Below are positions 1-12,000 of a DNA stretch of 64,000 nt, in pieces. The stretch covers positions 18,836,248 through 18,900,247 of the forward strand of contig OY987266.1 in NCBI GenBank assembly GCA_963920665.1. The letters are read 5' to 3'. The translations under genes and the position numbers were made by a program. Every line of letters starts with the position of its first letter. Within the stretch, counting starts at the first letter, position 1. The notes beneath the pieces were generated by a model that worked only from the letters and a program-made list of their open reading frames with translations, was not told where the DNA came from and searched no databases. The stretch is from Straminergon stramineum (Eukaryota > Streptophyta > Bryopsida > Hypnales > Calliergonaceae).

Positions 1-906
1 TAAAAAATATAATTAAGAGAGGGTCAAATTTCCTATCACCACATTTAGAAAAGAATATTATACGCGATGGCCAAGAAATTTTTAAAATTGAATTGAAGCA
101 TTTCATGTATGACCTACTTAGAGGTGTTACCCTTGATCCTTCAAGCATTACCCTAAATTATGTTGAAAACCATTTTCCCACATAATTTCAACATGAAAGA
201 ATGTAGAAAGGAAAAGAAAATTCTCAATTTCTTGCAAAGGGTTCAAAAATCACATTCCAAGCTTCTTAGTGAGCATGCTAGAAAGGATATACTAGAAAAA
301 GAGAATGACAATAAGACTAAAAAGATTCTTCAACATAGATCACTCATCCATAATTGGAAATAAAATCTAAACTTATAGACTAATCTTTTGGCAACCCTAT
401 GACATTGAAATTGAAACAAAGCACAAAATCAAAGACGTAGACAATAAAAGTTACAAACTCATAAAAGAAGAGGACATACCACATGAAGAAGCAAATTTTT
501 GGAAATATTAGGCAATATCAACAACATTTGTCCACCCTCGCATGAAAGAAGCCATGACTTACAATGTTGGTGTAGAATTTTGGTGAAGCAAGCAATTACA
601 AGTGGCAATAGGAAGAAGGGCTTAAGTATGTGAATTGGATGTCCTTCACTAGTGGTGCTATAGTAGAAGGCTCTTTGGTCTTAGAATAACCCACCCTATC
701 TAGTCTATAACTCTACATCATATTCTCAAATGATATTGCTAGCAAATTGGATGCCCACTAAATTTTCTAAAAGACTAGTTGAACATGTCATTGGTCTTTT
801 GGCATGTGAATATAGGTATTACTGACAATTTGCTTGATAATCATAATCAAGAAATAAGAAAATTCAAAAGTCTTGATTGCTAGTGTCTTGAAACACTTGA
901 AAATGC
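1..906. other. A+T-rich segment, no gene recognised
   Basis: The only open stretch is a lysine-rich 67-codon frame at 160-363 (plus strand) that I do not recognise and that has no visible partner exons. The segment lies just past the 3' end of the minus-strand gene ending at 907, so it may contain that gene's 3' untranslated region. I could not single out a polyadenylation site. Confidence 0.3.
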
Positions 907-3358
907 TCAAATGTTCATATTTTGCTTCACATCTACAAGAGGATTGTTACTAGGCCATTTAGGTTCTCTCTTTTGTGCTTGAGTAAGAAACTTTGTTGAT
1001 AGATCACCTTGGTGCTCTTTCAAGAACACTTTGAATGTTGAAGATGTCAAATGTGACATGGCATGGTTCAAATACACCACCTTTTCTAGCTTTTGAATGA
1101 AGCAAAGAGGCAAATTTTTTCCCACTTTCCATGCCCCCTTTTTCTTTTTCTCCTCTCCACTCTCAAATTTCACATTGTAAATCCTAGTCATTCCAAGTTC
1201 TCTACTTGCTTCAAGTTTATAGGCTTCCAAATTTTCTGAACATGGTTGCCATGTACCTTCACAACTCACTCGTTGTAATTGACAAATAGGATTTTCATAC
1301 ATCTTCAAGCGACCATCTTCATCTTTTACCTCAAACTCTTTCTCTTTAAATGGAAAGAGAGGACGATATGAATACTTGAGTTGTTGAGAATTTAGATTGG
1401 TATGTTCTAAAATGGAAAAGTCACCCTTTGTGAGTGCTTTGTTGGTTTTCCAAGAATTTTGAACCTCTTCATTTGTCTTGGATTCTGATCCATTTGTTCT
1501 ATCATAATCCCCACTTGCAATGACGCCATGCTTTATTCCAATTGTCCCTTTGTAGGCATTTGTACTTGTTCTTGCATTTCCCTTTGAATTACCTTGCAAG
1601 TTTACTTCCTCGGCCTCAAAAGAATCAAGGACTTTGCAAGACTTGGCATCCAAATCTGCAACTTGTGTATTGACTACTCCAAAAGCAACTTGTAGTATTT
1701 TGTGGAACCAACCAAACCGCCTCCTTTGCAAATAATTCTCCTCATTGTTGGGAGGAAATTGGAAAGTTATTGGATCAATGGTAGCTTGAATGGTTTTCAC
1801 TGGCCCATTAGCATCATCCTTGTATGTGAAGGTAAACACCATTTGTGAATGGATTTGGTTCTCTAACTCTTTCAACAAATCTTCATCAATATCATCTTTT
1901 TCAACTCTCCTAGTAGTTGTCGACTTTTGTTCATTTCCAACAACATTGCCTTTCTCACCTAGTTCATAGGCATGCCAAAATCGTTTCTTTTTCTTGTTCT
2001 CTTCCACTCCCTTATTACCTTTTCTATCCTTTTCCCTTTCCTCTACCTCTATGTCATGAACTTCCCCTTCCTTTTTCTTCTCCTCTAGTTCTACCTTGTG
2101 AACTTCCCCTTCTTTTTGCTTTTCTTTATCCTCAAGAACTCCCCCAGGCAATAAGTGGAGATGAACTATAGCCTGGACTTCCTTGTAATCATTGGAAGTC
2201 TTCCCATCATCTCCATCAAAACCATTGTTATTGTCATTGTTTCCATCTTTTCCTTTCCTTCTTGTCATTATCATCTGGAGCATCATTTGACCCTCCATCT
2301 CGATGACTAGTATTTCCATGGTCATTATAATTATGACCCTTGCCTTTGCCATTATGATCATCATCATTATACCAAGTCTTGTCCTTCCCATTATTTCCTC
2401 CAACACCACCATTGTTTGCCTTATATACAATATTGTTGGTGTTAATAACATTCACAATGCAATGAAGGATGTCAGGAAATCGCTCTTGCTTCAAAACATA
2501 GTCTTTGGGAATTGAACCATAGATAACATTTGAATGGGCCCACATAGCATTCCAATCTTCTTCTAGAATTTCAACAATTGTTATATAAGGACTCTCACAT
2601 TCCAAAACAACCTTTGAATGAGGCACCCCAAGTCCAATAATTGTTGCCATGCTTTCATGATCCTCAAAATAGAACTCATACTGGATTTCTTCAACATTGA
2701 AGAAACAAAGCAAAGTTTTTTCTTGTTGGTCTCCATGAATGATCCACTTGGTGATGTTGTGAGGAACCATAAAATCCTTGCTCTCACAATCATCATCTTC
2801 AATTAAAACTACAGAAGATGAGGCTTTCGAATCATCTTGCATTTTTGCACTTGGTAGGTTGGAGTCCATTGTTGTTGATTCCATTCCAAACTGTTCAGAG
2901 AAGGAAAACACAACAATTTACATGGAAGCATGAAAAACTTGATTCAAATTCTAAAATAAGGCCATAATTGCATCATGTATTATTTATAGCAATCAAATGA
3001 TACCATTTAAGAACTAACAAATTTGAAAAGACATTAATTTACAACAACACACAAGTACATATGAAATAGGGTTCATCTCAACATAGAATTTTGATAATCA
3101 TAACTTGAATTTCACTCACCTCGTTTTCTGTAAGTGAAACTATTGATATTTGTGGAACATTTGGCAAAGGTTCACCAACAGGTATCTCCATCTTGTCATC
3201 TTCCATCATCATTCCTTTGTTGTCTTCCATCTCTGATACAAATATCTTTTCTTCTTCCTTCAATTTTGCAACTTCTTTGTCATTCCTCAATACTATTGAT
3301 TGTGAAATGGCCTTCGATTCAAACAATCTCTTTCATGTAGCTTCGGGGGCCATATTCT
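907..3358 (-). pseudogene. Downstream exons of the PP2C-like gene; unrecognised acidic/lysine-rich protein, frame broken
   Basis: Two exons appear to continue the gene starting at 4885. Exon 2 (3358-3120) follows an AG acceptor, joins in phase with exon 1, and ends at a strong GTGAGT donor. Exon 3 begins after the AG at 2891-2892 (first base 2890) in phase and runs to a stop at 907. Two lesions are seen. An in-frame TGA lies at 3333-3335, where CGA (Arg) would fit, and a one-base type frameshift lies near 2250-2275 in an A/G-rich stretch. Exon 3 encodes an acidic start, an Asn/Asp/Gly-rich low-complexity segment, a Lys/Glu-rich segment that is probably coiled coil, then a mixed-composition C-terminal part of about 300 residues. 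I do not recognise a family. Translation could instead end in exon 1 if the first donor is not used. The exon joins are inferred from splice signals and phase alone. Confidence 0.45.
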
Positions 3359-3721
3359 CTACATTGTAAAGAAAATTAAATTAGACTTGCAACATACTTC
3401 ATTGAAATGAATTTACAAGCAAAAATTTTCAATTAACTAACCAATTATCAATGTTGAAAGGAAATCATTACAATACTTACAAACATTCATTGTCATAAAA
3501 TCATAAAAGGCTCTCTATTTCAACAAAAAATACTAACAATTGAAGATCATAGCCAACCATCACCTTCCCATTGGTTATTCACTCCAATACTGATTAAATT
3601 CAACTCATACAAATTCACATTTTTGTAAAAGAGTGTCAAAACAAAAGCAATCTACAACCTTTAGTACTAAAAACATGTTCTAGAAAATGGAAAAAACAAA
3701 GACAAAATCAAATGTACTAGT

Positions 3722-4885
3722 TCAAAACTTACCTTTCATTTCTTTTTTGTGCTCTTTTAGCAAGATCTCCTTGTGGTCCAAAAAAATTACAATGACAACG
3801 ATCCAATCCAAAATCGATGACGGATAATCTTCAATAACACCCTTGACAAGTTGTGTAGCGATAACGTCAACTGTTTCAGAAGCATTCTTTCGGACAATGT
3901 CTAGGATCTCATCAGGGTCCAAGGAATAGTTGAAGTATCTATTACCCAAAATTACAAAGTCATCAAACCTAGTAAGCTGTAGGACATGCCTTTCTGAATG
4001 TGCATATGAACGATCTGGATTATCCCACTTCATGAATTCAGGCTTTCTCAAGTATGATCCTTTGTGGAGTCGGATCAAATATGGCTCCTGGACAGTTCTC
4101 CAATGACCTGGCAAAAAACAGTAGACACCTGGTACAAGGTCTCCTGGTTGCTCAACATCTGATGGTTGCGTAATGGTTTCGTCACCGCCACAATCCTTGT
4201 AATCAGAGCTAGAGCCAGATACTCTCGTGCTCTTTCCCCCTACATTTCCCACCATGGCTCCAGGACAGCCGCACAGACCGAACAACTCAGTACCATGGAG
4301 GATCACTTTTGAATAGTCTTTGTTTTCCCAAAATTCTACAGGTTGTGCTCGTAACCAACCGCTGAGTCCGCCGAGGTGATCATCCTTATAGAGAGACCTT
4401 ATTGCTGCATACTCAGAATCAAGATCAATTTTGGAGTCACAATAATAGTCATCAACCAGATGACAAGTTATAGTATCAAAACCATCACTGTCACCAACAA
4501 ATACCGTCGCACCAAGTTCTGGCATCTGGAAATAGCGGGGCAGAGATTTGTCCTTCATATCAACATTACTTTCACGAAGTGCGGCTCGAGGTGGGGCTTC
4601 ACCCTTAGTGTTGGAGAGACCGATTGAAAAAGTGGGAAGGTCAGCTAACGAAGAGTATACATGCTGTTCACCGTACAAGGTCTGTACAATTTCCTCGTGG
4701 ATTACACAAGACTGGTTTCGCAGCCTGATGGGGTCTTCATTCGCCATTTCCGCTGAGCTACTTGTGAGGAAATAAGAGGGCTTGGGCTCTTTACTTGCGG
4801 GAAGCTCTATGCTGCTAGGACTCTTGGGCATTTCAGAAGCCTTGTTTCGGAGCCGGACCGCTTCTTCACTCTCGGCTTCCGCCAT
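3722..4885 (-). CDS. Degenerate PP2C-like protein, first exon (divergent phosphatase fold)
   Basis: This is an open frame of 387 codons. It probably splices at 3733 (AAAG followed by GTAAGT) instead of reading on to the TGA at 3722. The N-terminus has two similar RLRN-containing blocks about 40 residues apart, suggesting a small internal duplication. The body resembles clade-D plant PP2C phosphatases in several places: a VGDSDGF segment where VxxxDGHGG is expected, VGNVGGKSTRVSG for the VANxGDSRAV strand, GSYLRKPEF for the conserved YLK-PEF block, DDFVILGNRYF for DxFLIxASDGLW, and a late WIVVIVIFLDH for DDITVVVVFLD. Most metal-binding aspartates are therefore absent, so catalysis is unlikely. 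PP2Cs remove phosphate from Ser/Thr; this one could at best bind. The start is the first ATG of the frame, in good context. It may be a pseudophosphatase or a dying gene. Confidence 0.5.
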   Translation of the reverse strand: MAEAESEEAVRLRNKASEMPKSPSSIELPASKEPKPSYFLTSSSAEMANEDPIRLRNQSCVIHEEIVQTLYGEQHVYSSLADLPTFSIGLSNTKGEAPPRAALRESNVDMKDKSLPRYFQMPELGATVFVGDSDGFDTITCHLVDDYYCDSKIDLDSEYAAIRSLYKDDHLGGLSGWLRAQPVEFWENKDYSKVILHGTELFGLCGCPGAMVGNVGGKSTRVSGSSSDYKDCGGDETITQPSDVEQPGDLVPGVYCFLPGHWRTVQEPYLIRLHKGSYLRKPEFMKWDNPDRSYAHSERHVLQLTRFDDFVILGNRYFNYSLDPDEILDIVRKNASETVDVIATQLVKGVIEDYPSSILDWIVVIVIFLDHKEILLKEHKKEMKGKF

Positions 4886-5023
4886 TTTCAGATTCAGTGC
4901 CCGCGATCAATCTTCAATGTCCCACGCAATTAAACCACGCAGAGGGTGTAAGCAGTTGCTCGTTCCGTAATACAACAGAACCTCTACCAGCAAATGGGGA
5001 TTCAGAGAAAATACGAGAGTAGT

Positions 5024-6060
5024 AGGACATCGACACTGCGCAATCACAAGCAATAAATCGTCACCCGGAAGAAGACAATTTGCAATCCTCGTAACCCATA
5101 GATTTGCAGGACATTTACTATATCATTGCACACAGGATTTCAAGACTCACGTTTTCACTAGCAAATTACACGCCAGACTTCCACACAAGCACATAAAACA
5201 TGACAGGCGGGAGTTTGATCCTATGGGGATTCAAAAGAACCTAGCTCCTTGGGACGCGTTTGGCATGTGCAACTAGCCTAAACAAGTAGTTCGATGTTCT
5301 GTAGTACAGTACAACTCTGCGATGTTGATATTCGATTCCCTCGGTTCTACAATCAGTCACTTCAGAAGTTCTCACACAGGAAATCAACCTAGCTGCAATC
5401 GCATAGAACAAAACCACAATTTGAAAGACGGCAAGAGCAGAATCATACTCACCAGTTGCACCGCTGGTGTAAGCCTGCACTCTACCGACAACCCTCAATT
5501 TCCTTGTCAGAGCCAAAGTACCATTACCCTCGCTTAGAACTTCGTGCTTTAGAACTGGGCCTTCAGTTCAGGTTCCGATACGAGAGATCCAAACAACGCT
5601 CCGTGTGGGAGAAGAAGGCGTTCTCCAAAGAGACCCTATTAACTTGTCCTTCGCCCAGACTGCGCAGTGACAAGCTAGTGGCCCTCAATCTCAGGGGTAG
5701 AGCCGTTTCCAAACATGAGACACTGAAAGCTACAAACTTTCTCCCCTGGAAGCAAATGAACTGGCCTAAGTTGAGTTTATCTTACAGAGCAAATGGGAAC
5801 TCAAGAGCGAGAGAAGGGTTTCGCAGCCTTGGAACTTCCAAGACGTAAGCAACTCCTTTCAGACTGACGTGGTGCAACTGTGCAAGGATGAAGAGGGAAA
5901 GTTGTGGAGGGGTATCTTGCCTTACAACCACACAATAGCTAACAAGTCAAGTTAGGGATCCAACGCGTTGTATATACCTAGTGGTGAGTTGGGTCAAAGA
6001 ATTAATATTTTAATCAAATTGGGGAAGATTTTTCTCTTGGAGGAATACAGATGGGGATCC
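5024..6060. repeat. Upstream-region duplication, copy 1 (partner 7210-8985)
   Basis: About 1 kb upstream of the PP2C-like gene is repeated, in the same orientation, at 7210-8290 and 8936-8985. Blocks such as AGGACATCGA, ATATCATTGCACAC and GATTTGCA recur in order, with many substitutions. On the minus strand both copies contain an exon-like stretch ending at a GTGAGT donor (near 5451 in this copy). It may therefore be a 5' untranslated exon and promoter of the gene starting at 4885; the intron would end shortly before that ATG. No TATA box could be assigned with confidence. Confidence 0.55.
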
Positions 6061-7209
6061 GTAATAACCTCATAAGTTCTTCGTTGAAATTGCAGATATC
6101 ACTCACTGAAATGGGCGCAATTCCTCCACCGGCCACCGACTTTCATTCAATCATTACCCGACTGAAACCTCGAATCTACAGTTTAGTTTAAACTATGGGC
6201 ACTCCAAATGTCAGTCTTGCGCTATGGAATATGCCATTTCCACAAACATCATGACCATTATGATATTTCCCTGGCACATGTTCACATGATTTTGAGGGTG
6301 GACTTCTTGTCAATGGGTTGCTGGCGCTAATAATTTGCTGTAAGTTTTGAATATGAGTGAACTTCGAGTTCTGAAGAACCCACTCAGTTTTGAACCCAGC
6401 TTTACTAATTGGCTATAGCTGCACTGTAGGTAAATACAGCGGCCTGCGTACCGATAGTCTTCAGTTCCTCCTCACTGTTCCTCGTCACGCGGCTGGAGAA
6501 ATATGATACACTTGAAAAGTGGATCAATCTGTTATTAGGCCATATTATTGGAGCCAAAAAAGAACTAACCTAATGCCCACTTGCAAAGCTACGGTAATAC
6601 CAATCCAGGATAGGACTGAGACCCGGTACAAGTGCACCCTCTAGAGTTGACGGTTCTCAACGTCTAAGAACCGGATCTTGTACAGACACGAACATTCCTA
6701 AAGAAACGGGTTGCTGTTCTCTCAACGAATCCTTGTATGTGTAACTACAGCTTCTAAGCAGACTCTTCCAAAAATGTTATGACAGAAACACACAGGCTAA
6801 GCAGATCAGAATAGCAATTCAAAATGAAAAATCAACAAAAGATTCTGTTTGTTAGTAATCCCAGCGCTACAAGATTCGTTGAGAGGCTCACAAACTGATC
6901 ATATCTGTGGACATTAAAATGGCACAGATGGACAATAATACTCTAACTAGGGTAAAGAATCCGCACCAGTGACAACAGTAAGGAGCAGACATACAACGCC
7001 GACTCCAGATAGGACTGCACGAGGTCAAACCCTACGCTTGAAGCAGGAAACATCCAACATATCCGCAAATCTGTCGCAATAAATCAAGAGTACGTACTAA
7101 TGAGCGCGACTTCAAATCCTTGTAAGAAACGCACGATCTCTGGATTCTCACACGCCCATACCGACGAAATGGTCAGTAAAAGCCTTCGTGCAGTACAAAC
7201 CCTCCCGCA

Positions 7210-8985
7210 CAGAACTAATAGGACATCGAGACTGCACACAGTCAAAAGCACTAAATCGTCATGAAGGAGGAGGTACTTCACAATCCTCGTGACCCAGCGA
7301 TTTGCAAGACACTTACCATATCATTGCACACGGGTTTTCAAGATTCACGTTTTCTCTAGCAGATTACACGCCAGGTGTATTGACAACCGCAGGAAACATG
7401 ACAGGCGGGAGTCTGCTACTGCGGGGATTCATATGTGTTACCCTGGTAGCCTCCTGGTCTCCCACTGGGGAATCAAAAGAATCTAGCTCCTTTTGAGGCG
7501 TTTGGCACGCACAACTACCCTATTCACGTCGTTCGCTGTTCTATAGTACTGTACCACTCTCCGATGTTCATACTCGGTTCTCTCTGTTCTACCATCAGTT
7601 CCTTCACAACTTCACACAGATAATCAACCTAGCTGCAATCGCATACAGCAGAATCAGTCGCATCTGAAAGACGGCAAGTGGCAGAATCATACTCACCAGT
7701 TGCAAAGCTTGTATAAGCCTGCACTTAACCAAAACCCCTCAATCTCCCTGTCAGAGTCAAAGTACCATCGGCCTTGTTCAGAACTTCGTGCTTCAGAGCA
7801 GAGCCTTCAAGCTTTGATTTTCAGCAGATCCAAACAAAGCTACGCGTGGGAGACGAAGCCGTCCTCCAAAGAAACCCTATTCACTCATCCTTCACCCACA
7901 GACTGCGCAGTGACAAGCTAGTGGCACTCGGTCTCAATGGTAGAGCCGTTTAAGAAATGTGAGACACTGAAAGCTACAAACTTTCTCCCTTGGAAGCAAA
8001 TGAACTGGCCTAAATTGGGCTTGACAGGGATCTCACAGAGCAAATGGGAACTCAAGAGCGAGAGAAGGGTTTCGCACCCTTGGAACATGCAAGACGTGAG
8101 AGGCTCCTTTCGGACTAACGCGGTGCAAGGATGGCGAGGGAAAGCTGTGGAGGAGTAAGCTTATCTTACAACCACACGATAGCTCACAAAATACTCATTG
8201 ATTACTCAGCAACGCGGTTTAGGGTTCCAACGCGTTGTGTACAGTACTTACTACTTAGGGTTTGGGTCGGGTCAAAGAATTATTATTTTATCCCCTATAA
8301 ATATGCCCAAGGCCTATTTGGAGCTTCTTGAAATTTGTTCTAAATTGAACAAAAAGTCAACATTTTCATAAGTTATACTAATTTCTTTTGAATTGAAACC
8401 GTACAAATTTGAACTAGACATGTTAGAGATCACATAGGAAAAGAAAACATAACAATATCACTTACGGATTGAAAGATTATAATGTTTGATCATGAGGGTG
8501 TTAAAAGTATGAAAATTCTTCAATTCTCTTTTTGCATGTCAACTCTAAAAAATTGGTCACTAAAAAAATATGAGGTTATAGGGCTTAGCATGCACAACCC
8601 CAATCAATTTACGGTTTTTCCAAATCTATTCTACAATTTTTTTAAATGAATTTCTAATGTGATTTTTCCTCCAAGACCTAGTGTATTTGAGGCTCATTTC
8701 CAAGAGCCCTCAACACTATGGGAGGTCAAGATTGCAATGGGCATCCTTGCACAAAATCTTGAATAGAAAAATCATAATCCTTCATTTTTAAGATTGGTTT
8801 CTTTATCCTAAAACTAGACTTCAAAAAGAGTTCTCCTAAAATACAAACTATTAATAACAGCAATTTGGTTGAATTCTACTTAACTTCAAAATTTACCAAA
8901 CACCAAAATCTGGTGCCTTGGGCATTTAGGGGTTAATCAAATTGGGAAGATTGTATATTGGAGAAATACAGATGGGGATCTGGAA
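7210..8985. repeat. Upstream-region duplication, copy 2, interrupted by a MITE
   Basis: This copy aligns with 5024-6060 in the same order. After about 8290 the match stops and resumes at 8936 (AATCAAATTGGGAAGATT in this copy, AATCAAATTGGGGAAGATT near 6014). The gap is the 642-bp insertion annotated separately. No coding gene follows this copy, so it is a promoter/5'-leader-like segment without its own gene. Confidence 0.55.
8291..8932. mobile_element. Harbinger/Tourist-like MITE, 642 bp, TSD TTA
   Basis: The element is bounded by TTA at 8288-8290 and TTA at 8933-8935. The ends are inverted repeats: CCCCTATAAATATGCCCAAGG on the left and, read on the other strand, CCCCTAAATGCCCAAGGC on the right, differing by two 2-base indels. 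The related segment near 6005-6020 reads straight through (TTTTAATCAAATTGG), giving the empty site and supporting the 3-base TTA duplication. No coding frame is present and the interior is A+T-rich. TSD and size fit non-autonomous PIF/Harbinger elements; the family call is inference. Confidence 0.75.
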
Positions 8986-9051
8986 TATTCTAATACAACC
9001 TACAATATCTTGTAGAATATTGTAGAATCCTGTAGAATACGTTGAAATGTC

Positions 9052-12000
9052 TCAAATTGAATTCTCGGAGTCCAACCCTACTTCCGAGTCGGATCTTCGC
9101 TTGCTCAAAGTGGCACGCTGCATCAGTCTTACAAGTGACTGCACCAATTTGGACATGGGAGGTCGGAACTCTGGCTCCAGCTGCACACACACTCACACCA
9201 CCAGAAGAATTAAAAATTACATTACAGAGGGCAGAAAAGGATGTGTTCCTGAAATTGGGAGCACGTTAAATCCTCCATTCAAATTGGGTCCCACAGGAAC
9301 AGATTTATCTTGGGAAAAATGTAGGAATTTTTTATTTTTTGCACATTATTTTCTTGGCAAATTCGGAATTCATATTTGCAATCAAAGACCTCAAATTAGC
9401 CAAGAGAGGTCCATGACATATCCTAGACATGGCTCAAAATAGGGGGCATTTTTTACTTTTATCCCGGATAACCCACAAAATTACCATGCAAGGTCTAATG
9501 CGGGGCCCAATTTGAATGGAGGATTTAACATCTTGCCTATAATCGTCCCTAATTGCAACTGAGCATATTTACTATTGTAAGATACAATTTATTTTTATTG
9601 GATCTTATAAGATGATTCCAACATCCTTTAGCATGCATAATTTGAACACCAACTAACCACATGAATAAGTTATAAAATTTTTGAGTAGTAAACATAGGTG
9701 CACCATTTAAATTGAGACAAAGTTCTAGTATCCACACTTGTTCTATCCAATCTCATAATTGATATCTTCATTTTAGTAAGAATCTAGGGATTATAGTTTT
9801 TTCTTAGAGACAATTTTGATCATACTTAAATTACCTAGTTCAAAGAAAAAGGACCTTTCAACTCCTCAAAATCATACTTATTTTGACTATTGTTGTGAAT
9901 AACTCATCAACATAGGGGCCATTGATAGTTTGACACCAAGGGTAGAAGATATCCTAACCTTATGAAGAACAAAATAACCTCCATTGTGGAGGATTGAAGT
10001 TGGAGAAGGTTATTTTGACCCCTCAAAGATTCAAGGTTCAAATCAACTTGTCATGGTTAAATTCTATATATAATACACTAGGATTTGATCTTGTCATCCA
10101 TTGGATTTTTTGCTTACAATCACAAAGGTGGGCTTCACATGGAATTACTTGGCACCTTCAATTTTGATTCAAGTTGCATTTCAAACTAATCTTGTCACAT
10201 TTGTTTAGAAAATGGCATGCAAAATAAATGCAAATTGTCACTCCATTTTTTCCCATTCTTATTCCTCAACATGTATGGTCCCCTACATTCTATAGGATGG
10301 ACCAATCTAATATTACATAAGAGAGTATATATTTGCATGACTCTCCTCCAATCATGGTACTTTATAATTTTTTAGGGATTATAAAGAATTCATTTGAATG
10401 CAACAAACAACATGAATATCAACCATGCAAGAGTGGGATTTGGTAGGTTATTTGCCATTCAAAACTAGATCTACTATTCTTGCAAGTGCATCAATATCAT
10501 GTAATTGGGGTGTAGTCCACCACAAGAAATATTTCTCTAATCTCAATCTCGAACTAATATTGCACATACTACAAGTAGGTATATAAACTATAAGCAATAT
10601 AAATAATTAAGACTAATTTAATGAAAACAATAGTCTTGACAATCATAAAATAGTTAAGTTGTCAAGAGTATATTTGTATTTGCTATTAGTGAATTTGGTA
10701 TATCTTCCTACGTTGAGGAAATCCATACTATATCTAATCATATTATTTCAATTCAATACAGTGCTTCTACCAATCTAACATCACTTAAAAGAGACCAAAA
10801 AGACCTTGACAAAGCGATAATGATAACTACAATAGGGAAATGAACAAAATATTCTAAGGGGAGTTGCCACGGAGATAGTGCATTCATGTGCCTGTGAGTT
10901 GGTAAGAAGCTAGGCACCTGTCCAATGGCTTACGTCCAGTGAGAACTGAGAAGCTCCAGCATCACAGCACCAACACTATTCACATCACTTTTCACAGTGA
11001 ATTCAAGAGCCCCGACATAGCGTATTCATGAGCCCTATAAATGAACAAATCTAGCATCTGTTCAGACACCTGCCAGCCATAGAAAAATTCTCAAATCAAA
11101 GATTGTAGTCCCACATGAACGTTTGTGTACACGAGAGCAACATGAACTTCAGCAAGAGTACATTTGAACCATAGATAATAAAAAAGTTACATATACTCCC
11201 TCCATCCAGAATGCAGTGTGCAAATTAATTTAGGTTGCAATATGATAAACACATGGAAGGATCTTCAATGATTTTCGTGATAGCAAATTTGGAACGCATT
11301 CTGCATTATGCTTTCTTCACAATGTGATCAAGTTTTCAACAAAATTGAAGACACTTCTTTCTGGATGGAGGGAGGGAGCAACTTCAGTGAGCCAGTCTGC
11401 TTTCATTTACTCCAACGCCCTCGCCGCACCCAGCGCGATCTTGATACGCACGTTCCACGTCAAAGTCGACAAGTTGCCCCTCCGCACTAGCGTCGTGATG
11501 CAGCAAGTCGTGGAGGTGCCCCTCCCCACGAACTGAAACACCAGCAGCCGTTGCTCGTGCTCCACGCAGTATCCCACGAGCTCCACGGCATCGGCATGCT
11601 GCAGCCGCGCCAAGCCCTGCACCACCCCCAGAAACGCCGCCTCGTTCTCCACGAGGGGAGCATTGAACCTGTCGATCTTCTTCACCGCCAGCACTTGGCC
11701 GTTGGCGAACTCCGCCCGGTAAACGCGACCCAAGCTGCCTTCCCTGACCAGAGCCTTGGGAGAAAGGCTGTGCGTGGCGCTCTACAGGTCCGCCACCAAA
11801 AAAGGGGTGACGGCGAGGCTCACAGGCTTGCTGGGGGCGGAGGGTTTGGGATTGGAGGAAAGCATCGCCAGAGAGGAGGCCTTGAAGGAGGGAGGCGCCT
11901 TCAGGGCCTTCACAGGGGGCAAAGCCTCTGGTTGGGGCGCGTCCTCAGGTGTGGCTTTCTCAACTTGGGGAGTTGCAACAGCAATGATAAAGACGGCAGT

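Noticed and set aside
160..363. A 67-codon lysine-rich frame on the plus strand
   Set aside because: No splice-linked neighbours, no recognisable motif, and of a length expected by chance.
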